Assembly (NCBI GenBank): GCA_902767725.1
Contig: CACXIM010000006.1
Location: 40,410-104,409, forward strand
Length of the DNA stretch: 64,000 bases
Direction of reading: 5' to 3'
Source: an uncultured Bacteroidia bacterium
Lineage (GTDB): Bacteria; Bacteroidota; Bacteroidia; Bacteroidales; F082
In this document: piece by piece, positions 36,067 to 44,505 of the stretch
How the letters are laid out: each line of letters begins with the position of its first letter
Position numbering within the stretch: position 1 is the stretch's first letter
Notes under the pieces: model-generated
The model's database searches: none
Told to the model about the DNA's origin: nothing
The model's input: only the letters and a program-made list of their open reading frames with translations
Position numbers and translations under genes: made by a program

Positions 36067-39000
36067 TTATTTCCAGTTTATCTTTCGTTTAGGAGTTTCC
36101 CGCTTCGCGGGAATGGAGTGCTGTCTTTTTTTCATCTGCGGCGGCTTTAGGTAACCTTTGGCTTCTGAATCCTTATATCTCACCACCACCTTCTGCGTCT
36201 TCACATTCTCACCGTTGACGAGGCGAAGCATGTAGACGCCAGCAGGTTGGTTGAAGTTGATTTCGGCGTTGCCGTTGAGGGTCTCGCTTATGAGTATGCG
36301 TCCCATGACGTCAATCACCTGCAGTGTGGCCTCGGATCCTGAGCCTGTCGAAGGATTGCTGATCACCCAGTTACTTCCGTTATAATAGGCGAAGGTAGCT
36401 GAGCCTGTCGAAGCTCCGTTTTCATTGGCGTCGAATACCAGGCGGAAACGGCTTGCATAGTCTGTCGTTTTCGCATCGAAGGTATAGCTTGGGTTGGCCA
36501 GCAGGTCGATGTCGGCACCCGTCATGTTGTCGATGAGGTGGAGGTAATGCATGCCCATGTTTTCAGCGCTCACGTTGAGGGTATAGCTTCCAGCCTTCTC
36601 GGCCTTGAAGTTAATGGGCATCTCACCTTGAGTGGCGCTGCTAACGATGGCGTAGTCCTTGCCGTCTTGTGGGATGTAGACCTTGGTGTGGCTCGGGTTG
36701 AGTTGGAACTTGCCGAGGGCCGCACCATTGTCAAAGCGGACGATGGCGTTGTCGAGAGTGGTTGCTGAGTACTGAGCTTCGATACTTCGACAAGCAACAT
36801 GGCCCTGTGTCACAGTGATGTTGATTTTGGCAACTTTGTCAGTCTCTTCATTGTTTGTTGTCACGACTGCAAAATTGGCCTTTTGGTTGGCCTCTGTGAC
36901 TTGCACGAATACGCCTTCCATCGCTGATATGGCAGTGCTCTCGATAGTTGCATTCAAAGCACTGCCATCTTGGTTCAGTCTGTAGTAAGGCTTGTCGAGT
37001 AAAGCAGGAGTTGAAAATGGATTGCCGATGAGGTTCCATCCCTCGAACTCAGCTCCAGAAACCTTGTCCAAACTAACCTGTCCGTCCCCGTTATAAGGTT
37101 GTCCGACAAACCTTAATGTGACATTTCCACTGTTGGCATAAAGATAGCCTTTACCTGGAATTAGGTTGAAGTTGCCATCGGTTCCCTCGAAATTGATCCA
37201 TTCTAGCTCCTTGCTTTGGTCGAAATAGTAGAGGTCGTAGTTGTTTGCCAACATGTTCGCCACATGCTCAGGATTCACTTCTCCGACAGGGGAAGCGATG
37301 AGGTAATAACGGTCGTTGCTGCCCCCGGTATAGGCGGTGATGTCTCTGGTGAAGATTTCACCCACATAGACTTGGACGTTATCAATGTACCACATACGGC
37401 CGCTGGTGCCGACACCGGCAAATTTGAATGCGATATAGACATCTTGACCTTCGTAAGACGAAAGATTGATGCTAACATTTGTCTTTGCCGTCGGAAATTC
37501 AGAGGCAGTCCACAGTGTGTTTGAGAAATCCAAAGCTGTCATACCGGTTGTTGATAAGACGACCGAACTCTCCTCGCCCGAGCCGCTTGATGAGAATGCC
37601 ATGTCGAAACTAAGCTTGGCATTGCCGTTGATATGCATGTGTGGCAGAATCAGGTAAGTGTCACCGTTTGGCCAGTAGCTGAATGCCGTTCCAGTCGGGT
37701 CGATAGGGTCATTGACATTGGTGCTGTGCTGCCAGCCGGTGTAGTTGTTCACCCTGATCCAGTCCCAGCACGCTGGTGGGAATGCATCTCCACTGAAGCC
37801 CTCAAACAGCGCGTTTTGTGCGTCGATGGGCCAAACGCCGCAGTCGGTGGTAAAACTAACAGGCATCGAGTTCCATTCGCTTTGGTCTTCGGCATCACAA
37901 TAGGCTTGGATTCTTGCCTCATATTCAATGCCGCGCTGTAGCCCCGTCAAAACAAATGGGCTTTCTGTGGTTGGAAGCTCGGTGACATGAATAGGATTGC
38001 TCCATTCACTGTCGGAAGTCTTTTTGTATTGGATGTTCCATTCGGTCTCGTCCTTGCCAGGTTGCCAAACGAACGAAGCTGTATTGTAAGTCACTGCTGT
38101 GTTGGACAAGCCTGTAGGTATCAAGCATGTTGGGATTACTTCAACCTTTACATCATCAATAAAAAAATACAGATAACCTGTTGAGGAACCACAACGGATG
38201 GCGATATTTCTACCAGTTCCAGTATAATCTGACAACGGAACTGTGAATTCGGCGTATGTTGTTGAAACACCTTCAACGGCGGCCACCTGTACAAAATTAT
38301 CGCCTTCCATGACACCGACATAGAGTGTGTTGTTTGACGACCCCGATTTTGCCCAGAATCTGATTTGGAGATCGCTCATGTTGTATGCATCGTCAATTGC
38401 TGGCAAGATAATGGTTTGGTTTGCCGAATTTGGAGTTCTGTACATGCGCAAGCTCTTGGTGCCACCGTGAGCGTCTGAACTATTATCATAGACGTATGGA
38501 TAATAAGTATACGGTGAATTACTACCGTATTGCATCTCGACTCGATCCCAACATTTTGGCACTGAATAGGTCGAGAAATGGTCTCCTGTCTCCACGGCGC
38601 CTTCAAAGTCGCAGGTGTAGGGCAACGTAATAGAAGCACAGGCGGTAGTGATGGTTTTATCCAAGCTTTGATTAGCTAAGCTCCACTTGCTGTAATCGTC
38701 GCCACCGCACCAGGCGCGCACGTTCACGTAATAAGACGTGGCGGGCTCCAAGCCAGTCAGTTCGTATGAATTGGATGGATTGTTTTCCACCAAAACGTAA
38801 GTGTATTCGCTGTCAGATGTCTTTTTATAGCGGAACTGCCAAGCATCTTGGTCTTCAGCGCCTTTGGTCCAGCTAAGGGAGACCGAAGTCGAGGTGACTA
38901 CTTCGTCTGTCAAATAGGATGGTGCCAAGCATGTTGCTAAGGTAGTGAAAGTCACCCTATTGCTCCATGAACTCAGTCCGTCTTCAGCGCCGCAATTGGC

Positions 39001-41787
39001 TTGAATATAGATGTAATATTTTGTCTCTGGAGTGAGGTTTTGCAACGTGTAGGTGTATTCACTCACGTTTTCAAGCTGGACGCGGGTGACATCCGACAAA
39101 GTCATGTCCGAAGGTTCGAAGTCGTTTGTCGGTCTGTAGGCGATTTCAAAGGCATCTGCAGTGCTACCAGTCCACGTGACGCTGCCTGAGAAAGCGGTGT
39201 TTGAATAAGAGACATAGTTCAAAGTTGGTTTCGGGCATGTTGCTAAAGTAGTGAAGTCCTTCACATCGCTCCAAACGCTTTCGTCGGTGTCGCTGCATGA
39301 TGCCTTCACACGGACGTAATACTTGGTTTCAGGTGTAAGTCCAGCGAGTTCTTTGCTTGGTGCATCGGTAACCACGACAGAAGTCGCGTCACTGAAATCG
39401 GATGTTGTGCCATATTCAAGCACCCATTCGGTTTCGTTGCCGCCAGCGTTCCATGTGAGGGTAGCAGTGCGACCTGCCACATTGCCTATTGTAATATTTG
39501 TCGGTCTTGGGCATGTCAAGATACTGATGCTGATGTTGTCGATGGCTGCCGGAGGCTGGTTGATGGAATAGGTCATATTTCGCCAAGCCACTACCATTTT
39601 GTATTCGCCAGCTGGGACTTGAATCTCGTCAGCAACTTTTGTACTCCAAGCATCGCTGTTGTTAAGTTTCGAGCCGCCGTCAATGGCAATCCAACCTGCT
39701 GGCAATTGCGTGTCAGATAGTCCTGTGGGCAGGTTTTCGGTGGCAACAATCTCATAAGAAGCAGGCACCAAAGCCACGCGGATGTAATCGAAATACTGGT
39801 TGCCTTTGGCTCTCCAGTCGTAAGCGAAAGTATAGGTGCCTTTGGCAAATGAAAAAGCTTTGGTGGCATACACAACGCTTTTCGTGTTTGTGTAGGTGTT
39901 GTTGGTCCCACCGTCGTTAGAGATGTAAATGGCTTTTTCGCCATTTTGAGTGTTGTTGGCTGCTGAACCATAGCACCATTGGTTGGGGCAGTCGCCGTTT
40001 ACAAATAGCCAACCACAAGTGTTTTCAAAATCATTTTCGTAGGGATGTTCACCGTCAACGACAACCGGGATTTGAGGTGTGACGAACCTGCAAGCATCAG
40101 TCCAGTCGCTTTGGTCGGTGTCGCTGCAGCGGGCACGTACAAAAGCGAAGTAAACCGTTTCGGGATTGAGTCCAGTATGGGTGTAAGGTTTCTGGTCTAT
40201 GTTGGTAACCGTAGGAACAGTGCTTGCGCTTGGTGTGACATTGGCATCGGTGGTGATGAAAAGATCCCAATGGTCTTGTTCGCTGTTTCCAGCCGTCCAG
40301 TCCAAGGTGACGGATGAGGAGGTGAGGGCAGTGACCTGCAATCCGTTCTGTTTCGGACATGTAGGAGCGATTTCTATATTGACATCGTCGAGATAGATAC
40401 GTGCATCGTTGCTGCCATAGTTTGAGGTCCCCTTGAACACGATGACGACATTGCTCTCACCTTTATAATCCGTAAGGTCGATGGTCTTTTCTGTCCAGTC
40501 GGCAATGTTAGTCATGCCAGTTGCCAAAGCGGTTTCGTGGGTTTGGCCACCATCGGTCGAAATGAATACCGAGAAGTCGCCGCCTTTTGGGTTCTTGTAC
40601 CAGAAACGCAGTTGCATGGCCTTGCTTTGAGGAAGGCTCACCACAGGCGTTTTCAGGAAATTGGTGTTTCCGTTGCTGTTGCTGTAGGAATCGAATCGGA
40701 CGCATTTCCCACTATGCCCTGTGCCGTAAGTGCTGTTGTAGCACCATCTGTAGTTTTCATTGGTTGTGGTGCCTTCCTCGTTGTTCCAGCACATCGGGAT
40801 TTCACCGTTGGTGGTGAGGTCGTCGAAAGTTTCGGTAAAGGGGAATTCGGTAATGGCTATACAGGTGGTGGCAAATTGGCATCCTGCGCTCCATTTGCTC
40901 TTTCCGTTGGTGTCGCCGCAGTTGGCGCGCACGTAAGCATAATAGGTGGTGCTTGAGGTCAAGCTGGTGAGCGTGTAAGGCTTTGTGACGTTCTCGCTGA
41001 TTGTGGCCTCGCTCTCGTCGTTGGGGATGTCGTTGGCGTTTTCGGTGAGATAAATCTCCCAAGTGTCTTGGTCCTCGCTGCCTTTGGTCCAGTCCAAAGT
41101 GGCAGTGTAGGCGGTAATGTTGGAAGCTTCAAGGTCCGTAGGTTTGGCACACGTGACGGGTGCTGTCGCTATCTCCAACTTGATTTGGTTCTTAAAGGTC
41201 TTGATGTAAGTGGTTCCGGTTCCAGTCGGAGGAAGTGTGAGTGGGTCATAATCTGTTCCGTCCCTATAAGAATAAAGGCTTTGGTTTTGGCTTCCTGTCG
41301 TGTTGAAGACTCTACACTGAACATGTTGGCCTGAAGAGGAGCATGATTGGGTGTTGTCGTCCACCAAAATGGCAATGTTGCTGCCGCTATAATCAAACGA
41401 TGTGGTTAATGTAATCGTTGTCCATGTCCCAGAGGTTAAAGTGACGTTGCCACTAAACAGCTTGTCGTTTGCGGTGACAGCTATCCAATCCGTATTGCTT
41501 GTGAAACTGGTCTTGTTGGTGTTGACCATGTAAATGTCGAGGTTGCGGGTTTGAGTAGTGCCATCATTGTAAAAGGCGATGCTGCTGATGCTGCCCGACG
41601 TTCCACCAAGCTCCTCAGCGGTGTAAATCTGCTGGGAAAGTGAATAATTGTAAAAGCTGTAACTCGGTAGATACGTGCTTTTGTCTGTACCCGACCCAAT
41701 CTGAATCTCATCGGCTCTCAAAGGAACCGAAAACATTCCAATCATCCCTATCAATAGGAACAATCGCGTAAAGAATTTTGAATACAT
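36067..41787 (-). CDS. 1906-residue T9SS adhesin-like protein with fibronectin III and choice-of-anchor modules
   Basis: A large secreted protein under riboswitch 2. The signal peptide (residues 1-25) is followed by a jelly-roll-like N-terminal domain and alternating fibronectin type III modules (repeated LDWTxGxEDQD, TYYVRVxAxC) and choice-of-anchor J / cleaved-adhesin modules (for example FTETFDDLT...YLDDVNIE and CDFEGAVET...FFIDDVKVE). A terminal region (RYYLIASPVG, GKGYLYAN) leads into the T9SS tail (VIDVMGRILISE to KTQKVVVR). After that tail the frame runs on for about 35 basic residues (to KRKINWK) encoded by a palindromic repeat. The family includes host- or polysaccharide-binding adhesins; no protease triad is seen. 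Confidence 0.85.
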   Translation of the reverse strand: MYSKFFTRLFLLIGMIGMFSVPLRADEIQIGSGTDKSTYLPSYSFYNYSLSQQIYTAEELGGTSGSISSIAFYNDGTTQTRNLDIYMVNTNKTSFTSNTDWIAVTANDKLFSGNVTLTSGTWTTITLTTSFDYSGSNIAILVDDNTQSCSSSGQHVQCRVFNTTGSQNQSLYSYRDGTDYDPLTLPPTGTGTTYIKTFKNQIKLEIATAPVTCAKPTDLEASNITAYTATLDWTKGSEDQDTWEIYLTENANDIPNDESEATISENVTKPYTLTSLTSSTTYYAYVRANCGDTNGKSKWSAGCQFATTCIAITEFPFTETFDDLTTNGEIPMCWNNEEGTTTNENYRWCYNSTYGTGHSGKCVRFDSYSNSNGNTNFLKTPVVSLPQSKAMQLRFWYKNPKGGDFSVFISTDGGQTHETALATGMTNIADWTEKTIDLTDYKGESNVVIVFKGTSNYGSNDARIYLDDVNIEIAPTCPKQNGLQVTALTSSSVTLDWTAGNSEQDHWDLFITTDANVTPSASTVPTVTNIDQKPYTHTGLNPETVYFAFVRARCSDTDQSDWTDACRFVTPQIPVVVDGEHPYENDFENTCGWLFVNGDCPNQWCYGSAANNTQNGEKAIYISNDGGTNNTYTNTKSVVYATKAFSFAKGTYTFAYDWRAKGNQYFDYIRVALVPASYEIVATENLPTGLSDTQLPAGWIAIDGGSKLNNSDAWSTKVADEIQVPAGEYKMVVAWRNMTYSINQPPAAIDNISISILTCPRPTNITIGNVAGRTATLTWNAGGNETEWVLEYGTTSDFSDATSVVVTDAPSKELAGLTPETKYYVRVKASCSDTDESVWSDVKDFTTLATCPKPTLNYVSYSNTAFSGSVTWTGSTADAFEIAYRPTNDFEPSDMTLSDVTRVQLENVSEYTYTLQNLTPETKYYIYIQANCGAEDGLSSWSNRVTFTTLATCLAPSYLTDEVVTSTSVSLSWTKGAEDQDAWQFRYKKTSDSEYTYVLVENNPSNSYELTGLEPATSYYVNVRAWCGGDDYSKWSLANQSLDKTITTACASITLPYTCDFEGAVETGDHFSTYSVPKCWDRVEMQYGSNSPYTYYPYVYDNSSDAHGGTKSLRMYRTPNSANQTIILPAIDDAYNMSDLQIRFWAKSGSSNNTLYVGVMEGDNFVQVAAVEGVSTTYAEFTVPLSDYTGTGRNIAIRCGSSTGYLYFFIDDVKVEVIPTCLIPTGLSNTAVTYNTASFVWQPGKDETEWNIQYKKTSDSEWSNPIHVTELPTTESPFVLTGLQRGIEYEARIQAYCDAEDQSEWNSMPVSFTTDCGVWPIDAQNALFEGFSGDAFPPACWDWIRVNNYTGWQHSTNVNDPIDPTGTAFSYWPNGDTYLILPHMHINGNAKLSFDMAFSSSGSGEESSVVLSTTGMTALDFSNTLWTASEFPTAKTNVSINLSSYEGQDVYIAFKFAGVGTSGRMWYIDNVQVYVGEIFTRDITAYTGGSNDRYYLIASPVGEVNPEHVANMLANNYDLYYFDQSKELEWINFEGTDGNFNLIPGKGYLYANSGNVTLRFVGQPYNGDGQVSLDKVSGAEFEGWNLIGNPFSTPALLDKPYYRLNQDGSALNATIESTAISAMEGVFVQVTEANQKANFAVVTTNNEETDKVAKINITVTQGHVACRSIEAQYSATTLDNAIVRFDNGAALGKFQLNPSHTKVYIPQDGKDYAIVSSATQGEMPINFKAEKAGSYTLNVSAENMGMHYLHLIDNMTGADIDLLANPSYTFDAKTTDYASRFRLVFDANENGASTGSATFAYYNGSNWVISNPSTGSGSEATLQVIDVMGRILISETLNGNAEINFNQPAGVYMLRLVNGENVKTQKVVVRYKDSEAKGYLKPPQMKKRQHSIPAKRETPKRKINWK
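36093..36148. repeat. Palindromic repeat, family A, at the 3' end of the T9SS gene
   Basis: GAGTTTCCCGCTTCGCGGG, then AATGGAGTG, a spacer and CTGCGGCGGCTTT. The same arrangement occurs twice, in inverted orientation, at 48840-48971. Here it is translated as the unusual C-terminal extension of the T9SS protein. Confidence 0.75.
36339..36413. repeat. REP-like CTGAGCCTGTCGAAG copies inside the T9SS gene
   Basis: The 15-mer occurs at 36339-36353 and again at 36399-36413, both within coding sequence and translated as part of STGSGSE/STGSA. This core is a widely seen interspersed bacterial repeat. Confidence 0.65.
36771..36796. repeat. REP-like segment inside the T9SS gene
   Basis: ACTGAGCTTCGATACTTCGA followed by CAAGC is another interspersed-repeat core. 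It is translated in frame as CRSIEAQYS in the region before the sorting tail. Confidence 0.55.
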
Positions 41788-41940
41788 AAAAAAATAAGTT
41801 TAAAGGTTTGACATTAAGTTCATTACCTCAAAACTTCTTGGAAAATGTTGGAATACCTAATACGAAGATTCACCCATGGTAGGGTTTACCTTATTAAATA
41901 TAGAATCCCAGCTCCAATTCCCGGAAGCCTTGTTCAGCGA

Positions 41941-42097
41941 CTTGAGGCAGGTCTTCTGACTGAGGCCTCGCTTCTGCCGCCTTCCCGAAAGACTTGGTTT
42001 TCAGTGGCACAGTGGCAGGCGATTGGCCATCACAGCAGCGGGAACTGTCCGGGATTCTCACCCGATTCCCTATTGAGTCCGCAGGGGGACACCACAA
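41941..42097 (-). promoter_or_regulatory. Cobalamin riboswitch 2
   Basis: On the minus strand the aptamer blocks are GGGAATCGGGTGAGAATCCC, CAGTTCCCGCTGCTGTGATG, GCCACTG, GGGAAGGCGGCAG and AGTCAGAAGACCTGCC. The leader then continues about 150 bases to the ATG of the 1906-residue protein at 41787. Confidence 0.93.
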
Positions 42098-42105
42098 ATC
42101 GGCTG

Positions 42106-42113
42106 CAAATTTA
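42106..42113 (-). promoter_or_regulatory. -7 box (TAAATTTG) for riboswitch 2
   Basis: A minus-strand TAnnTTTG match just upstream of the aptamer. Confidence 0.55.
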
Positions 42114-42117
42114 TGGA

Positions 42118-42714
42118 TTATTTTGGCACACTCGCAATAATTACGAGGATATTATTTACAAACATATTCACTGCAATGGCTAAAAGGATGACACCAAAGA
42201 ATTTCCTCAATATAAAGATTAGGTTATCGCCCAAAAGTTTGTGGATGCGGTCCAGCTGGCTGATGACGATGTAGTCCAACAGGATATTGAGTAACAGGGC
42301 GATGATGATGTTGACCACGGCATAGTCGGCACGCAGTGAGAGCAAGGCCGTCAACGCACCAGGACCTGCAATCAAAGGGAAGGCGATGGGGACGATGCTG
42401 GCACCGCTTTTGCCTCCCTCGTTTTTGATGATTTCGCGGCCGAGGATCATCTCCACAGCAAGGATGAACAACACGAAAGCACCTGCCACGGCAAAGGAAG
42501 CTGCGTCGATTCCGAAGAGTTTCAACAAGGCATCGCCCGCAAAGAAGAAAGCCAAAAACAAGGCTAAAGCCGTCAAACAAGCTTGTCCCGCCTTGATGGT
42601 CTTGTTCTGCTCCTTCATACTCATGAAGATGGGGATGGAGCCGAAGATGTCGATGATGGCAGCCATGACGATGAAGGCGCCGAAGATTTCTACGAAGTTG
42701 ATCTGACTGAACAT
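42118..42714 (-). CDS. MarC-family integral membrane protein
   Basis: A 198-residue polytopic protein with six predicted helices and the MarC signature segments (IDIFGSIPIFMSM, AVEMILGREI, PIAFPLIAGPGALTALLSL). MarC proteins are conserved; an early link to multiple antibiotic resistance is not generally supported and the substrate is unknown. The start is set at MFSQINF; an open stretch upstream in the same frame is repeat DNA. It ends 4 bases from the -7 box of riboswitch 2. Confidence 0.85.
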   Translation of the reverse strand: MFSQINFVEIFGAFIVMAAIIDIFGSIPIFMSMKEQNKTIKAGQACLTALALFLAFFFAGDALLKLFGIDAASFAVAGAFVLFILAVEMILGREIIKNEGGKSGASIVPIAFPLIAGPGALTALLSLRADYAVVNIIIALLLNILLDYIVISQLDRIHKLLGDNLIFILRKFFGVILLAIAVNMFVNNILVIIASVPK

Positions 42715-42763
42715 GGTTTTCTTTTTTTTGACTGGGGAATCTAATACCCAACCTTTATCCGTC

Positions 42764-42841
42764 ATTGCGGGCTTGACCCGCAATCTTCTTAATGAGAAGG
42801 ACACCTTTCAGCGTAGGAGATGGCGGACAAAGATCCGCCAT
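42764..42841. repeat. Palindromic repeat, family B (copy 1)
   Basis: Two palindromes are joined by a spacer: ATTGCGGGCTTGACCCGCAA (plus T) at 42764-42784, and ATGGCGGACAAAGATCCGCC (plus AT) at 42820-42841. The same pair occurs in the opposite order and orientation at 47530-47609. It lies between the CoA-transferase and marC genes. Confidence 0.85.
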
Positions 42842-42879
42842 GACGGTGAAGTATTAGGGTGATGCTTCCCAGTTGGATT

Positions 42880-44196
42880 TCAAACTATACTATTCCACAA
42901 ATAATGGAAATGCGGTCCGAAACGCTTGAAAGCAGCCTCGTCGAGCATCTCTTGGAACTGCGGATGCGCCACCGAGATGATGAGTTTTGCCCTCTCTTGC
43001 AACGAGCGACCATAGAGGTTCACCGCGCCATATTCGGTCACAAACCAGTGGATGTGGTTGCGCGTGGTGACGGCACCTGAACCCAAATCAAGGGTGGGCA
43101 CGATTTTGTTGATGCCTTTGCGCGTCGTGGAAGGCATGGCGATGATGGCCTTGCCGCCTTTGGAACGCGAGGCACCATAGACGTAGTCGATCTGTCCACC
43201 CACGCCGGAATAGATGCGTTCGCCCAAGGAGTCGGCACACACTTGTCCCGACAGGTCAATCTGAATACCCGAGTTGATGGAAGTCATCTTGGGCTGTTGT
43301 GCGATGATGAAAGGGTCGTTGGTATATTCCACGTCCATCAGCAGCACTTCATGGTTGCCGTCGATGAAATTGTATATTTTCTGTGAACCCATCACGAAGG
43401 TGGAGACAATCTTGCCTTTGTTGAGTTTCTTGTTGTTGCCCGTGATGATGCCTTCTTTCACCAGAGGCAGGATGCCGTCGCTGAACATCTCGGTGTGGAT
43501 ACCGATGTCTTTGTGGTTGTGGAGGCACGAAAGAATGGCATTCGGTATGGAGCCAATGCCCATCTGCAGGCAGGCACCGTCTTCAATCAATTCGGCACAA
43601 TAGCGTCCGATGGTTTTCTCCACTTCATTGGGCTCGGGCATGTCGACGGTGAGTAAGGGGGTGTCGTCTTCAACAAAGATGTTGATCCTGCTGATGTGGA
43701 CCAACGCATCGCCGAAGGTGCGTGGTACGTGCTTGTTGACCACGGCGATGACAAACTCGGCACTTTCCATGGCTGCCAAGGTGGCGTCGACGGAAGAGCC
43801 TAACGACACATAACCGAACTTGTCGGGCGGGCACACCTGGATCATCGCCACGTTACATTTGATGTAACGTTCGCGATAGAGCTTTGAGGTCTCACCAAGG
43901 AAAACGGGGATATAATCGGCTAGGCCTTTCTGCACGCTCTCGCGCACGTTGGCGCCCACGAAGAAGGCGTTGTGCTGGAAGATGCCCTCAAACTCGGGGT
44001 TGACGTAAGGCGCGGCGCCCTCGGTATGTAGGTGATGGATGTAAACGTTTTTGAGTTCGCCGGCGCGGCCTCTGTCGCATAAGGCTTTGACGAGACATTG
44101 TGGCACGTTCGATACCGAACTGATGTGGACATGGTCGCCCGACTTGATGACTTTGACGGCCTCTTCGGCCGTAACTGCTTGATACTGTTTCTTCAT
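42880..44196 (-). CDS. Acetyl-CoA hydrolase/CoA-transferase family protein (4-hydroxybutyrate CoA-transferase-like)
   Basis: A 438-residue family I-type CoA-transferase. The catalytic Glu is in IGIHTEMFSDG (E236). The CoA-binding loops MGIGSIPNAIL and YSGVGGQIDYVYGA are present. It moves CoA between acetyl- or other acyl-CoA and an organic acid; the closest family feel is AbfT/Cat-type 4-hydroxybutyrate or succinate transferases. The start is the ATG at 44196 (MKKQYQAV); a GTG at 44202 is alternative. Its leader holds cobalamin riboswitch 3, so it is predicted to rise when B12 is scarce. Confidence 0.85.
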   Translation of the reverse strand: MKKQYQAVTAEEAVKVIKSGDHVHISSVSNVPQCLVKALCDRGRAGELKNVYIHHLHTEGAAPYVNPEFEGIFQHNAFFVGANVRESVQKGLADYIPVFLGETSKLYRERYIKCNVAMIQVCPPDKFGYVSLGSSVDATLAAMESAEFVIAVVNKHVPRTFGDALVHISRINIFVEDDTPLLTVDMPEPNEVEKTIGRYCAELIEDGACLQMGIGSIPNAILSCLHNHKDIGIHTEMFSDGILPLVKEGIITGNNKKLNKGKIVSTFVMGSQKIYNFIDGNHEVLLMDVEYTNDPFIIAQQPKMTSINSGIQIDLSGQVCADSLGERIYSGVGGQIDYVYGASRSKGGKAIIAMPSTTRKGINKIVPTLDLGSGAVTTRNHIHWFVTEYGAVNLYGRSLQERAKLIISVAHPQFQEMLDEAAFKRFGPHFHYLWNSIV

Positions 44197-44317
44197 AAAC
44201 ACAGTTGTTACTTGTTCAACTTAAAAACAGCAGCAAGAGGACAAAATGGAAAGACAGGAAACCAACGTGTTTCCCTATGATTCCCAAGCTCTTGTTCCCG
44301 AAAGCTGCGAATATATG

Positions 44318-44479
44318 GAAACGGGCAGGTCTTCTGGCTTGTCCAAGTCCGCGGCGTCTTCCCGATAACGAATATCAGTGACATAGGTGCTGCGGACCTT
44401 GATTGGACTTACAGCTACGGGCATAGCTCCTGATTCTCACAGGATTCCCTATTAATCTTCGGCTGAAAGAACCCGAATC
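44318..44479 (-). promoter_or_regulatory. Cobalamin riboswitch 3
   Basis: On the minus strand: GGGAATCCTGTGAGAATCAG, GAGCTATGCCCGTAGCTGTA, GTCACTG, CGGGAAGACG and GCCAGAAGACCTGCC. The aptamer is more divergent than the other two but keeps every block in order. It ends about 120 bases before the CoA-transferase ATG. Confidence 0.88.
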
Positions 44480-44485
44480 CGGCGG

Positions 44486-44493
44486 CAAAGATA
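44486..44493 (-). promoter_or_regulatory. -7 box (TATCTTTG) for riboswitch 3 / CoA-transferase
   Basis: A minus-strand TAnnTTTG match 12 bases after the stop of the CcsA reading frame and just before the aptamer. Confidence 0.6.
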
Positions 44494-44505
44494 GTGTTTT
44501 TTTCC

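Noticed and set aside
36339-36413. The paired 15-mers as a possible CRISPR or recombination site
   Set aside because: Only two copies, 60 bases apart, inside coding sequence; a widespread REP-like core explains them better.
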